Of a stretch of 64,000 nucleotides of DNA, positions 50,801 to 61,700 are shown piece after piece. The notes beneath the pieces were generated by a model. It saw only the letters and a program-made list of their open reading frames with translations. It was not told where the DNA came from and made no database searches. Source of the stretch: Pithys albifrons albifrons (lineage: Eukaryota; Chordata; Aves; Passeriformes; Thamnophilidae). The stretch lies in the NCBI RefSeq assembly GCF_047495875.1, contig NC_092465.1, positions 12,594,660 to 12,658,659 on the forward strand. The letters run 5' to 3'. The position numbers and the translations under genes were made by a program. How positions within the stretch are numbered: position 1 is the first letter of the stretch; each line of letters starts with the position of its first letter.

Positions 50801-52659
50801 GGTATTTGGACTTTCTTTAAACTCCATAAAAATAACAAACAAAAGGGTTGACCTTGTACTGTACGTGCATGAACGCAGGATTTAAACAGATGCAGAAAAG
50901 ATCAAGAATTTCAAATAGGCCCAGGAGAATGCCATTCTGCAGAAGTATATTAGGGTTCAGTGTAAAATCTCACCATAGAAAAAGAAATTAAATGAAATAA
51001 AAAATAAGTGTAAACCCCAGGAGTACTAGTAAGAGGTTGAACCTCAGTTTCTGCTTTGTGACACTAATCATAGATACACAAAGATTTGATCTTTTCACAG
51101 AGCAAATGAAAATGCCATCCTAATTCCAGCAGCTGTAGCTCCATCCTTGTTTGAAAGGAGTTAGAGAAAAAACATAAAACATAGCAAACAGAGATGGAGA
51201 CAACCAACGCCTGCACAAGTGTTTAACAAGACGGCACCATAAGTAAATGGATTATTTTGTTTTTTATCATGCCTCTTTCATTAAGCACCTGTAATTCTGT
51301 GACTTCCAGATCCCATGTTCATGCCTAGAACAATATCCACTTGGAAGAACAAAAGGGCAGTATTTCAGGTAAGGAGAAGGCAGGTACTGAAACTCAGAAG
51401 TATGACACTGTTGCACATTTATAAACAGCCATAGGTACTGTGGTGTTTATACATCACCAAGAGACCGGATTTTATTCTAAATAAGGAAAAATATCTAAAA
51501 AATATCTAAGTGACAGAGGCTTTACATGCCCACGAGATGTATTTCTGAAAAAGACATGCCATGTTTCAAGTATGAGTTATAGGGCCAGATGCTGGAATCC
51601 GGGTGAAGAATTATAGGCTGTGTTTATAGAAGGTCAGGTCGGGTAACCACAATGGCCTGAAAAATATATTAATCTCATTTGAAAGATGGAATGCGATCTT
51701 TAAGTTAATATAAATACACCATCTGCAGCACTGAGCCCTGATGAAGGCACCAGAATATGGAGTAATTTAGGCAGAAAGGAATGCACCAAATGTGAGATAA
51801 GGCCAAAATGAAAAGCAAAGCCCGATGTCTGTTATCCCCTGGAGAAGGTGAGGTTCAGTCCTGAATCTGACGCATGGTTCCCAGACCTGACCTGTGTTTC
51901 AGCAGAAATCTTAATGATCTCGTTAGTCCTGGGTGCAATACAGTTCACCCAAATGAGAGTGAGGAAGTGATTGGATGACAACCTGCACTTGCACATTTAC
52001 ATAAGGAAAAGATACTGCATCCAACATGAATTACTTATTTTGCAACTCATTCTGATTAACAGAGTGTGGTAGTCATGCAGCTGGCAAGGGACGCTATCCT
52101 AAGAGCTCCTAATTAAAAGTGGACAAAATTAAGACAATTGTAGCTGGTGCTTCCCATGGCTAATATCCTCCAGCTGAGGAAAATTATGAGAAAACAGTGA
52201 GTGGGAGGAAGAAATCAGAGAGGAAAATATGAATGGAAATCAGAAGTTCTTTCAGAATAGAGTCAGTCCATCAGTCTCATTGAAGACAAACTGGCTAAGG
52301 CTCAACTAGTCCAGTGGTAAACCAAAATTATTTTAAAGATTCAGCAAATGGGAAAAATAAAGCAACTGTCTGAAGTGAAGAGAAACTGATATTCAAAAAT
52401 AAAGAGATTGTGAAAAATTGGTCCATGGCTATGCTAAGTAGGATTTTTTGAGTGTTTGAATTGCATAAGGTAAAATTCTGAACAACAATACGAAAGCCAG
52501 ACTTGTTCAATAAATGTTTCTGTTTGGTATTTTGGAAAGTAATATCTTGATGGTGTTTATATGAGACCAAGGCTGAATAAGTACTTTCCAGCCTATTAGG
52601 AAATAAGCAGGATGTTAAACATCATATAGTAGAGATAAACATTTTCAAATCAGCAGGCT

Positions 52660-54145
52660 TGGATAAATAACACCCAGGGGTCCTAAAATATTTGACTGAG
52701 GAGAACTCTGGCATGCTAATGTTAATTTTTAATAAATTTTAATATCAGAGTGATTCCAGGTGACTGAAAGCAGGGTAGTAACCTGGAAAGAAAGACAATG
52801 TGAGAAAGAGAGATAAAGAGAAAGGAGGGGAGAGAGGGAGAACAGGAAATCAAGTGCAATTACAGGGGAGTTATTGAGCCGCTAACCTCACATCAATCCC
52901 AAGTAAAATAGTGGAAAAACTCAGACAGGACTGAACTGCCAAAACATGAAATAACAAGATTTTAATTACTGCCAGTCAATGTGGGTTTATGGAAAATAAC
53001 TCAAATAAAACTGTTTTCATGTTCTGCCTGGAAAAAAAAAAGCCAACTGTACAGATGCAGCAGGATTTCTCAAGGCTTTAGACCTAGTGCATGACATACT
53101 TACTAGATAAACACTATATAACATGAAGGAAACTTATGTTAAATGGCTAAGACATGGCTATTTAGCATAACTCAAAGCCCAGCTGCGTCAATCAGATCAT
53201 CATCAAATGAGGATTCTTTACTGGTTTTCTGCAGGGCTTTGAAGCATACTCGGTGCTATTCAGCATTTTCACTGATGCTCTGCAAGGGAATATAAAGTCA
53301 GCACTGATAGACAGATGGCTGACACAAATATTAGCAGCCTGGTAAATAATGATGAGGAGAAAATACTAATGCTAAGAGTATTTTGGGTCACTTGTTAAAG
53401 GGAGCCCATTTGAATGAAATGCAGTCGGTACAGAGGTGATCTATAAGGCAGAGAGCAAAGTAAAGATCCTGGAAAGCTGTGATTCTGCTGGAAATGGTTT
53501 GGGAATCACAGTAAGCAAGTAACACAGCATGAAAGTACTAATTCCAGAAAGACTAAATAAAAGGATGAGCTGTCCGATGATCCATATACCTCCAAACAAG
53601 GGAGTGGTGAGCAGTAATGTAGTTTTATCTCCTCATAGTACATCTCACAGAAGCCTGGAGCCTGGTTTTGACCAACCTCTATTAACAACTGAAATGGCAA
53701 TAGAGAACAAGTGTTAGACTGATCTGATGAATGAAGGAGACACCTGACTTTGAGAGATTTACAGACCCATCCACTGAGTTTACTGTGAAGAAAAAAATGA
53801 GTGATGTCTTGATTACATTGCATAGTTACTTCCAGACAAGAAAGTACTGGATACCAAAGGGTTCTTACATCTGGCAGAGAAAAGCATAATGAGAACCGGT
53901 GACTGGAAGTTGAAATCAGAAATTCAAAACAGTCACAATTTTTCAAATAGTGACAGTGATTAACCACTGCGACAGACTTCTAAAGGAAATGATTGATTAT
54001 CCATTTCCTGATGTATTCATATCAAAATTAGATGCTTTTCCAGAAAATATATTTTAGCCAAAATAAAAGCTATGCTTAATTCAAATGCAAAGTATTGGAT
54101 AACAGCATGAAATATAAAAGTCTATGACATGTGGGAGAGAAAATG
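52660..54145 (+). mobile_element. Ancient CR1 LINE, long degenerate copy
   Basis: About 1.5 kb can be followed along the CR1 ORF2 to 3' region in order: CACCCAGGGGTCCTAAAATA (52671), a GA-rich insertion or diverged part (about 52785-52850), CAGTCAATGTGGGTTTATGG (52974, usual CAGCATGGATTT), CTCAAGGCTTTAGACCTAGT (53070, at motif A), TCAGCATTTTCACTGATGCT (53260), ACAGATGGCTGACACAAAT (53311, at the FADDTK box), GGAAGTTGAAATCAGAAATT (53905) and AAATTAGATGCTTTTCCAGA (54026). Reading frames are broken throughout. It resembles turtle/archosaur-type CR1 rather than young avian subfamilies and is clearly older than the CR1 at 54518. Boundaries are approximate. Confidence 0.85.
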
Positions 54146-54517
54146 TGATGACTGCAGGGTCCTCTCTTGAGTGCAGAATCTCTGGGTGTCTGCAGGAAAG
54201 ATACCTCTAATCTGATATAGCAATGCAATCTAGTAGGGGAAGAGATATTTAAACTAAAGTTGAAAATGAGCTAAAAAATAATAATAAAGTGATTCTAATT
54301 AACCATTGGACATGCTGATGGTGATACAACTCCAACAACCGTACATCTAGGCTAGATTTTTAAAAATAAAATCTTTTAAAATGAAGAAAAAAACCCCAGC
54401 AGAATCAGAGATAGAGAAATAATTGTTTCTAGCTGTAGGCATTGCAGTTTAATTATCTGGGAAAACTATAGAATCACTGGAGGTTTTAAGACTTCTAAAC
54501 ACACTTTCAGTTCCTTG
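54146..54517. other. Spacer between two CR1 copies
   Basis: About 370 bp of AT-rich DNA separates the end of the ancient CR1 from the start of the younger one. I recognise nothing in it. Confidence 0.5.
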
Positions 54518-54881
54518 GAGAAAAGGGGACTGAGGGGTGAGCTCATAGCTCTGTACAGTTTCCTGAGGAAGGGAAGCAGAGAGGGAGGGATCCCTTCTTC
54601 CTGGGATCCAGTGATAGGATGCATTGGAGTGCTCCAAAACTATTTCAAGAGGAGGTTTAGACTGGACATTAGGAATCATTTCTTTACCAAGACGGAGATC
54701 AAACCAAACCCTGGAAGAGCCTTCCTAGCGAGGTGATCAATGCCCTGAGCCTGTCATTTGGACAATGCCCTTAACAACAGACCTTAACTTTTGGTCAGCC
54801 CTGAACTGGTCAGGCAGTTGGACTAAGATGATGATTGTAGTAGATATCTTCCAAATGAAATAGTCTGTTCTATTCTATTGC
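54518..54881 (+). mobile_element. CR1 LINE, 5'-truncated, TTCTA-tailed subfamily
   Basis: A typical avian CR1 3' end. It includes GCTCTGTACAGTTTCCTGAG (54549), ATCCAGTGATAGGATGCATT (54606), GAGGTTTAGACTGGACATTA (54652), CTTTTGGTCAGCCCTGAACT (54788) and GGTCAGGCAGTTGGACTAAG (54809). It ends in TCTGTTCTATTCTATTG, the short-repeat tail typical of CR1-Y/X-like subfamilies. Well preserved but 5'-truncated with no coding capacity. Subfamily naming is from memory. Confidence 0.93.
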
Positions 54882-57800
54882 ACTGATTCTTCTTAGGGTT
54901 GGGATAGGACCGTCTGAGGTCCCACCCCCACCTATTGCTATAATTTCTGTGCTATGATTCAAGTAAAAGTCATGATCATGATGCTAAAAGTAATGAGGAT
55001 AAATAGGTCCTCTGTTATGCAAAAGATGTAATAGAAGGAAAATCTGAACATAACATTATATGATGTTACAAAGCTTCTGTATCTGAATTACTCTAGAAGG
55101 TATGTCTGCCTGCTTTTTCATTCTTTCGTTATCCTAATGTCTGAGAGAGATCAGAAATGGAGTTTCTGGTTATCTAATACCTATCTCAGTACTTACCTGC
55201 CCTGAAGCCGTGTAGCAGTTCAAGTGCTTTCTGAGAAATGGTATTTTTCGGGTCATCTGAGGCCAAATTGAATCATGGTGAACTTGAAAATCAAAGCACC
55301 ATGCAAAGGTGGCAGGGGCTAATGTGTCCTCCCAAGCAAGGACACATCTGAGTCAAGATGATTCACAATGAGGCCTGTACAAATAACTAATTTTTCAGTT
55401 TGCCAGGTGAACTTGAAGGGAGAAAAAACATTCACACTGCCCTGAAGTGAAGTTCATGTCTGTTTGTTGATGGAAAGAACAATGAAAAATAGAAAAGATG
55501 TGTTCATCAGTCTGACTAGACTGTTTGATTTGATTTGAAATTGTTTTGTCTTTGTGGTCTGTTGCATATAAACATAAATTTATGGAAAATTTTCCTGAAA
55601 AGTCCACCTGTAACAGAATTTTTGAGTGGTGAACAAATGAATCACCTCCCAGAATTTTTGTGGCTTTGTTCAGACCTTTCTATGTGTTTCAGCTTCAACA
55701 GCTACACTGCTGGATCATGATATTATCAAAATAGATCAGAAAGCCACAGCTGTTCAAAACCAGCCAGATACACCCTGCAGTGGAAAAGTCCTGCGAAACT
55801 TACTGAAAGGAGTTAATCTCTGGACATTTCTCCAAAAAAACAACATTCAGGATAAGAAAGTTTTATGCAGTCAGACCTTCTCCTTAAAACTACTGGACGT
55901 TACTAAAAGAAACTGGAAAGTCCTGACTCTTTTTCTTATCTCTAATTCTGGCCACTTAGTTTTTTTCTCCTCTCCAATGCAGCAGCTAAACATCCATGAA
56001 GACCTCAAAATGTCACCCCGTTCTCAACTACCAGACAGAAAGCCTGGTACCCAGAGGGAGCCAAGTTGCAAGACCTCACATGGAAATTTCTCAGCCAAAA
56101 TACATTAAAGAAAGAGGTACTGTTTTTCAGAGAGAGAAATCTATATCATTAGTGCTGCAAGATGTGCTTTTCAAACACATATATTGAAGAAAGGTAATAC
56201 CTAGAGAGCACCTACTTCAGTTCAGCTTAGGATATAGCTATGTGGAAAGAGTGCTCCCACCAGTAAGGACAACCACACGGGATTTGATGGAAAGTTCAAC
56301 ACCTTCCCATGAAATGCAAACAGCCTCTGAAAGTGCAGCACAATCACAGCTGGCTCAAACTTACTTATTAGGAAAAAAAAAGTTACAAAATCATTAGCAA
56401 ATGAAGAAGACTTAAGCTCAGCACTAAGTACATGCTAGGAATGATAAGGAACAGGCACTTAACAAAACAGTCAAAAACTCTTCTTTTTCTGCCATTAACA
56501 ACTCTCAGTTTGTGAATTACTTTTTTTCCTGAAGAAACATGTTGGTGTTCAGAGAACTTACATCAAGAGCAGAGCACAGTTTTGAGTCCAGAGACAAGAA
56601 GATTTTATACTTATTTCAAGGAAATATGGTAACCAAAAGGCCTGAAAATCCTTGTACAACCTTTTTCTGTTCTGAGGAACAATAAACATTTACAAAGTGG
56701 AAACACTTAATGCAGATATGGAGAGAGACTGGTAGACTAGATTTAGGATGCCCACCTTCAGGCAGCTGTTTTAGTTTCTATTAAACCATATTCAAACTCT
56801 GCTCAGTCTAAAAGGCTAAAGGATTTAAGTCCAGAGCAATTCCATATAGAAGCTATTTTAACTTATTAGATGTTGAGTTACTGTTTCTGCAGGCAAACAT
56901 TGCAAAACTTAAGATTCCTTTGGTCTGTCCACCCCATGGTGCCCAGGAGTCTGTGCACTGTTGAACAGCCCTGTCCCTCCATGGAGTGCAGTGCCCAGCA
57001 GCTGCCTTTTGTTCAAGAGCACAGTGGGAGCATTTTACAAGCTGCCAAGTTTTATTCTTGAGATGAAATTGTAGTTTCCCAGCTACCCTCTAGAATGGAG
57101 TTCCTGCATAATCTTCTCTACCTTCTTTAAATTATTTGCACTACATTATTCTTCAGTTGGCTAAGTATCACATCAGCTTAAAAAGAAATATAGGCTTAGT
57201 TCCTAGACAGTGGACTCCCATGATGGAGGTCATTAGATCATACACTTGCACTACTCTAAAATGTTGTTTTCCTTTTTGACTGCAAGTACATTGACCAGAC
57301 CCAACTTCAGTTTAGTTTCACAGAGCTCAGCTGGATTTACAATGCCAAGAAGCAAAAACTAGAAAAAAGGATAACACCTCCTTTTCGTGCCATGAAAACA
57401 GACCAACTTTGCCCTATACTCCAGGTGCAAATCCCCTGGAAAACGAAGGTGCCATTTTTCCAGCCTCCTGTTTGCGGAGCCACATTTGAAGGCTGCACCA
57501 GGAGGGGGCAGGAGAAAGCCGTGCGTGCCTTCCCACCGAGGGAAGCCCTGGCAAAACCGATTGAAAACTTCCCCAAGCTCCAAGTTAGCTTCTGTGCTCC
57601 TGGCACCATCCCTCTTTTACACACATCAAATGATATGTTCAGAGCACTCCGAGTGTGGATTATTTGCAGGCAAAGATCCTGCAAATCCGGGTTTGTAATG
57701 CATCCCACGGTGTGATGGCCAGGCTTCCTGAAAGCCTCCAGCTTGGTCCAACTTCGCTTCCTCCCCAGTTAGTAGGAATTTTGACATTGAGATAAATGAG

Positions 57801-58451
57801 TTTTGGCTAATTTTCTCTTACAGCCCTTTGACGTAAAGACCATTTCAGGCTCAGCATTTGTGCAGCTCTTCTACAGAGCCTTACTATGCTCTGTGCAGTA
57901 ATCAACAATACCAGTGCAGTAGATGAGACTGAATGTGGTCTTGTATAGCTAAAGGCAGGGCAGATCGATGCCATGATAAAGCACCTAGTGGTTGTCTGAA
58001 TAGAGCACCTCGGAGTCACTCAAGTCAAGGTGGCTGAGCAGGTCTCAAAGGGTACAGGGTACAGATTATGTCTGGATAGGTCTCTATTTTCAGAGAAAAC
58101 AGCGCCAGACACCTATCTTTGCAGGGGGGAACTGAGAGCTGGGGACGGTGGGGAAGACTTACACATTTCAAAACTTCCAACTTCTGGGAGGGTCAGGAAA
58201 AAAAGTAAAAAACCCCTACTCTTCTCTTGTGGTATTTGGAATTTCTGCTTTCAGTCATAGCCAGAAACCAGAGATGTAAAGCCTTATGAGAATTAAATAT
58301 GTAAGGAAAAAAAAATCAACCAACCTTTGCTGAACAACAAAGAAGACTTGGCTCATGTTGGTTTGCAACTATGGGTGAAGGTTCAAGTCACTTACTTCAA
58401 AAATACATTACTCATGAATGAGCTTTATTAAGAAACCTTGTGCTTCTATAA
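54882..58451. other. Non-coding stretch
   Basis: AT-rich DNA with one slightly GC-richer patch at about 57430-57720, where opposite-strand frames of 107 and 123 codons overlap and neither resembles a known protein. That patch contains the CTCF-like motif at 57498. No transposon or promoter was identified. Confidence 0.55.
57498..57511 (+). promoter_or_regulatory. Candidate CTCF-binding motif
   Basis: CCAGGAGGGGGCAG matches 13 of 14 positions of CCASYAGRKGGCRS, with mismatch only at position 5, and includes the core AGGGGGCAG. It lies in a local GC-richer patch with a few CpGs. I consider it the best of the CTCF-like motifs found. Orientation is opposite to the pair at 36.7 and 38.0 kb. Confidence 0.4.
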
Positions 58452-58620
58452 CTCTTTCCATGTGAGGTTTTCAAGTACTTTATGGAATTAAGCAAAACAA
58501 CCCTGGGAGGTAGATTAGTTCTAACATCCCCACATTACAGATGGGAAAACTGAACACTAAGCACATTTGTAGGAGAGCCAGAAATAATATTACCTAACTC
58601 TCGTGTACTGCTTTTCAGCA
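58452..58620 (-). repeat. MIR SINE relic, antisense (first of two)
   Basis: AAAACAACCCTGGGAGGTAG at about 58494 is followed by CATCCCCACATTACAGATGG at 58525 and GAAAACTGAACACTAAGCAC. These parallel the antisense MIR order CAACCCTGTGAGGTAGG, then ATCCCCATTTTACAGATGAGGAAACTGAGGC. The region corresponding to the MIR head is degraded beyond AGGAGAGCCAG (58571). This is an ancient, inactive non-autonomous retroposon. Confidence 0.7.
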
Positions 58621-58795
58621 GTAGATCTCACATATTTACAATGGAGGAACCATTATCCTTATTTTATAAAAAGGCAAAGTGACTTGCTTGGTCTGGCCAA
58701 TAGCTGAGCTGAGCTGAGTGGAGCAAGAGGAGCCAGTTCTTCCCAGACCTGGTAGTCCCAAGGCCTGATTTTACTAACTAAATGACCAAACCACG
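58621..58795 (-). repeat. MIR SINE relic, antisense (second of two)
   Basis: A second antisense MIR-like segment immediately follows the first. It contains CCATTATCCTTATTTTATAA (58650), AGGCAAAGTGACTTGCTTGG (58672), GGAGCCAGTTCTTCCCAGAC (58729) and GGTAGTCCCAAGGCCTGATT (58751). These correspond to the MIR core and then the antisense tRNA-like head, ending near CTAAATGACCAAACCAC. A small GAGCT repeat (58704-58717) interrupts it. It resembles sauropsid MIR variants. Confidence 0.65.
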
Positions 58796-61700
58796 GTCTG
58801 TTTCTTTAATATTAAACAATTATGCAAAGACACACAGAAAAAAAAAGAGAAAGAAAATCAAATAAAATGCACCAGGGTTGCTTTTGGGAAGCTAAAAATA
58901 TGCTTTCTAATACTGAGAATTTTCTTGATTGACTACATCTCATGTTACACTGATACACTGTATCTTGGCTTTGGTAGTGAACATGGGAAAATAAGCAAAT
59001 TGAATCTTTTCACATCAATCATGTGGTATTACCTGACCACAGACAGCATCAGCAGAAATATTTAACATCAAAGAAGATTGTTCTATGGTCTTTTTGATGT
59101 TGCAAACCCGAACACAGAGGAGATAGTTCAGATTTTCTCAGAAGTAATGACACATGAACATAGAAGGGGTTATGATGTTGCTGTTTAAAACAAATAATAA
59201 AAATCCAACAACCCTCTCTCCAAGTAAAATTGTCATTTCCTTTTGATAGCCTTTTACCTTCTTACAGGAAAAGAAAACTCTTAAGTTCTTTTACTCCAAA
59301 GCAGTCTTGTGTTGCACCCAATTGCCTTTTGGCAAGATGTCTTGTCCTAGAGCAGATCTCCAGTGAGCTGGGCACTCGAAAGACAAATCAGGAAAGTAGT
59401 GCTGTCCCCAGAGAGCTCTCCATCTACATGCATCTAGATGACATTGTTCCACTCCAAGAAAACCATGTTTCCTCTGTGCAACCCCATTATTTTGGGCCCA
59501 GAAATAACAGTCCAAAAGCAGGCAATGTAGAGGCTTTTGAACTAGCAAGTAAATCAAGGAGAGCTCATACACAGTTCTGGGAGGAAAAATTATGACCAAG
59601 AAACTCATAAAAGCAAGTGGAAGTTGCTGCTTTCAAGGCTGTTTCTGAGCTAGAAGAGTGACAAGTCAGAGGATGGTGCCCTGGCCCAGAAGTAATTCTG
59701 TACATTGGGTTGCACAGTGGTGCTTGTCCGCAGAAAAATGAATCTACAGCAACCACATTAATATATTGTAATTATATATATTATAAAGATTAAGATCATT
59801 GCACATAAATTATAAATATCACCATATAAAGAGATTTCATGAGTCCCCAAAATGGGCTGAACTTAATCCAATCTTTAAAATGGTTTTGGTACAGTTGCCT
59901 GTGGACTGGGCTTCCTTCTCTAATTCAGTCAATCAAACATCCTTCCCAGAGACTAAGCCAAATTAAAGCCAATATTACACTAGAGGGAAGGATACAGAGG
60001 CATTTACACATGACTTAAATTCAAATGGCAACAGAAACAAATCCCCACTTTTCTTTTATGCATTTATCCATTTTTGTAATATTAGCTTTTAGCACAGGCA
60101 GGCAACAGAGTCAATTTCTTTTGCTCTTTGCTGTGCGCCAGCTCTCATGCGTATATCTGATTAGTTACTTCTTGCTTGTGACATGTCTTTGCCACCTGCA
60201 AAATAGTCACACAGGGGCCCAGTGACTGGGTGGGTTTTTGAGCTTTTCTTTTTCCACTTGCAGAGTCCTTTGAGATCACTGAAAGGAAATTCTGTAAACC
60301 TGTGTTGCTACTCTGAATTACAGAGAAGAGATTCCATTTGAGTGAGGTAGACATTATTACTGTTGGTATTTGTCTACAAAACCCGACCTTTTACTGTGCT
60401 GAAAAGAGCCAGACACTATAGGAACTGGTGAGGATGACACAATGGATGTCCTCCACTCTCTTGTGAAGTTGGGCAAACCCAGAGGACTTTGTGTGTGCCT
60501 GACTCTGTGGGCAGACAGAGAGCAATTATTCCTTTTTCACTTGTGTTAATTTAAGAAGAAAGGTCATTTTGAACACCTAAGAGAGTTTCTGTAATAATAT
60601 TTTACTTATTTAACCAATCTTCAGTTTTAACAGATTTATATCTTAATGTCAGCACTAACTATCCTTTCAAGGACCAGAAAAACGTTTTTATGTCAAAGTC
60701 CTGTTACTCTCCCTTAAGTATACATGTGAAAATGAAAATATAGAGGTATTTAAAGGTTCTTTTCTGATGTGGAAACAGCACTGAGATCTCCAATTTTCAT
60801 GTGCTTTTCTATAGTCCTTGCACTGTATTTATGCCCAGATTTAAGCTCCCTAAGGCAATGCCAACTGAGAATGACTTTTGGGCCAGTGTCATACTATACC
60901 ACAGCTAGAGACCCATGCTGATTTCTCTACTAAGAGTCAACTACTCAGACTAAGCATGGAAAAACTGTCACAGGAACCCAAACTGGACCTCTGTGTTGCA
61001 CAGCATAGGTGCATCCCTTTCCCTTGAACAGTCCTGTTCTGTACAGTGCAGAGAAACATGCCCATGGGTTAGCTGTCTCCAGTGTGCAAAACTGTGTTCT
61101 TTGGCTTTCAAACACCCAGCCCTGGTGTGACAGGTCTAGCAGAGACTAAACACAAGGTGGAAAATGCTGCAGCCTCAGCAGTGTTAGAATCTCCCAGGGC
61201 TTGGCTGATACACTTGTTCAAACTGTCAGGGTTAAACCTATTATTATACACGAGTTCCGTGGAAAAGTCTGCAAAGAAAGCAGAGGACAGGGGAGTCTTC
61301 CTCTGTGCAGTAGGCTAGGGCTGCCTGCTGGGATCATCAAGGAGCTTTATCCAATACTTTATGCTCTTGCAAGGGTCTAGGCTGTTGCTAAAACTCTCTG
61401 TCACTCTTGCTTTTTTCCTTTGATTTTCCTTTCTTTTTATTTGAGGTTTTGGGGTTTTGCTGTGAGGTCGAAATGACTCAATGGAGCCTGGGGAAGCATG
61501 GCCTGCAGCCCATGGGTTACTAGAGGCTGGATGATTCAGAAACTGGATACTATGACCCAGATGGTCCTTTTCCAGCCCTATATTCTTAGGCTTACACTCA
61601 CTGATAGCTGCAAGACACTCTCAAAACTAAAATATGGCCCCTTTTTATACTAACCAAAATACAACCATGAAAGAAATCTCTCTTGTTTAGACATCTGGAC

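Larger units (their letters stand above)
38404..52659. other. Long non-coding stretch, little recognised
   Basis: About 14 kb of AT-rich DNA. The 181-codon plus frame at 44720-45265 begins with GTG, its first in-frame ATG is only about 44957, and it shows no known domain. Other items are an A/G-rich run near 42245-42268, a short (GAT)5 at 47846-47861 and a weak MIR match near 40200. I see no CpG island, RNA gene or well-supported exon. Confidence 0.55.

Noticed and set aside
61480..61595. Possible CR1 3' end (GACCCAGATGGTCCTTTTCC, then a CCAGCCCTATATTCT-like tail)
   Set aside because: Only the last roughly 35 bases resemble a CR1 end, there is no tail repeat, and the upstream sequence does not align.
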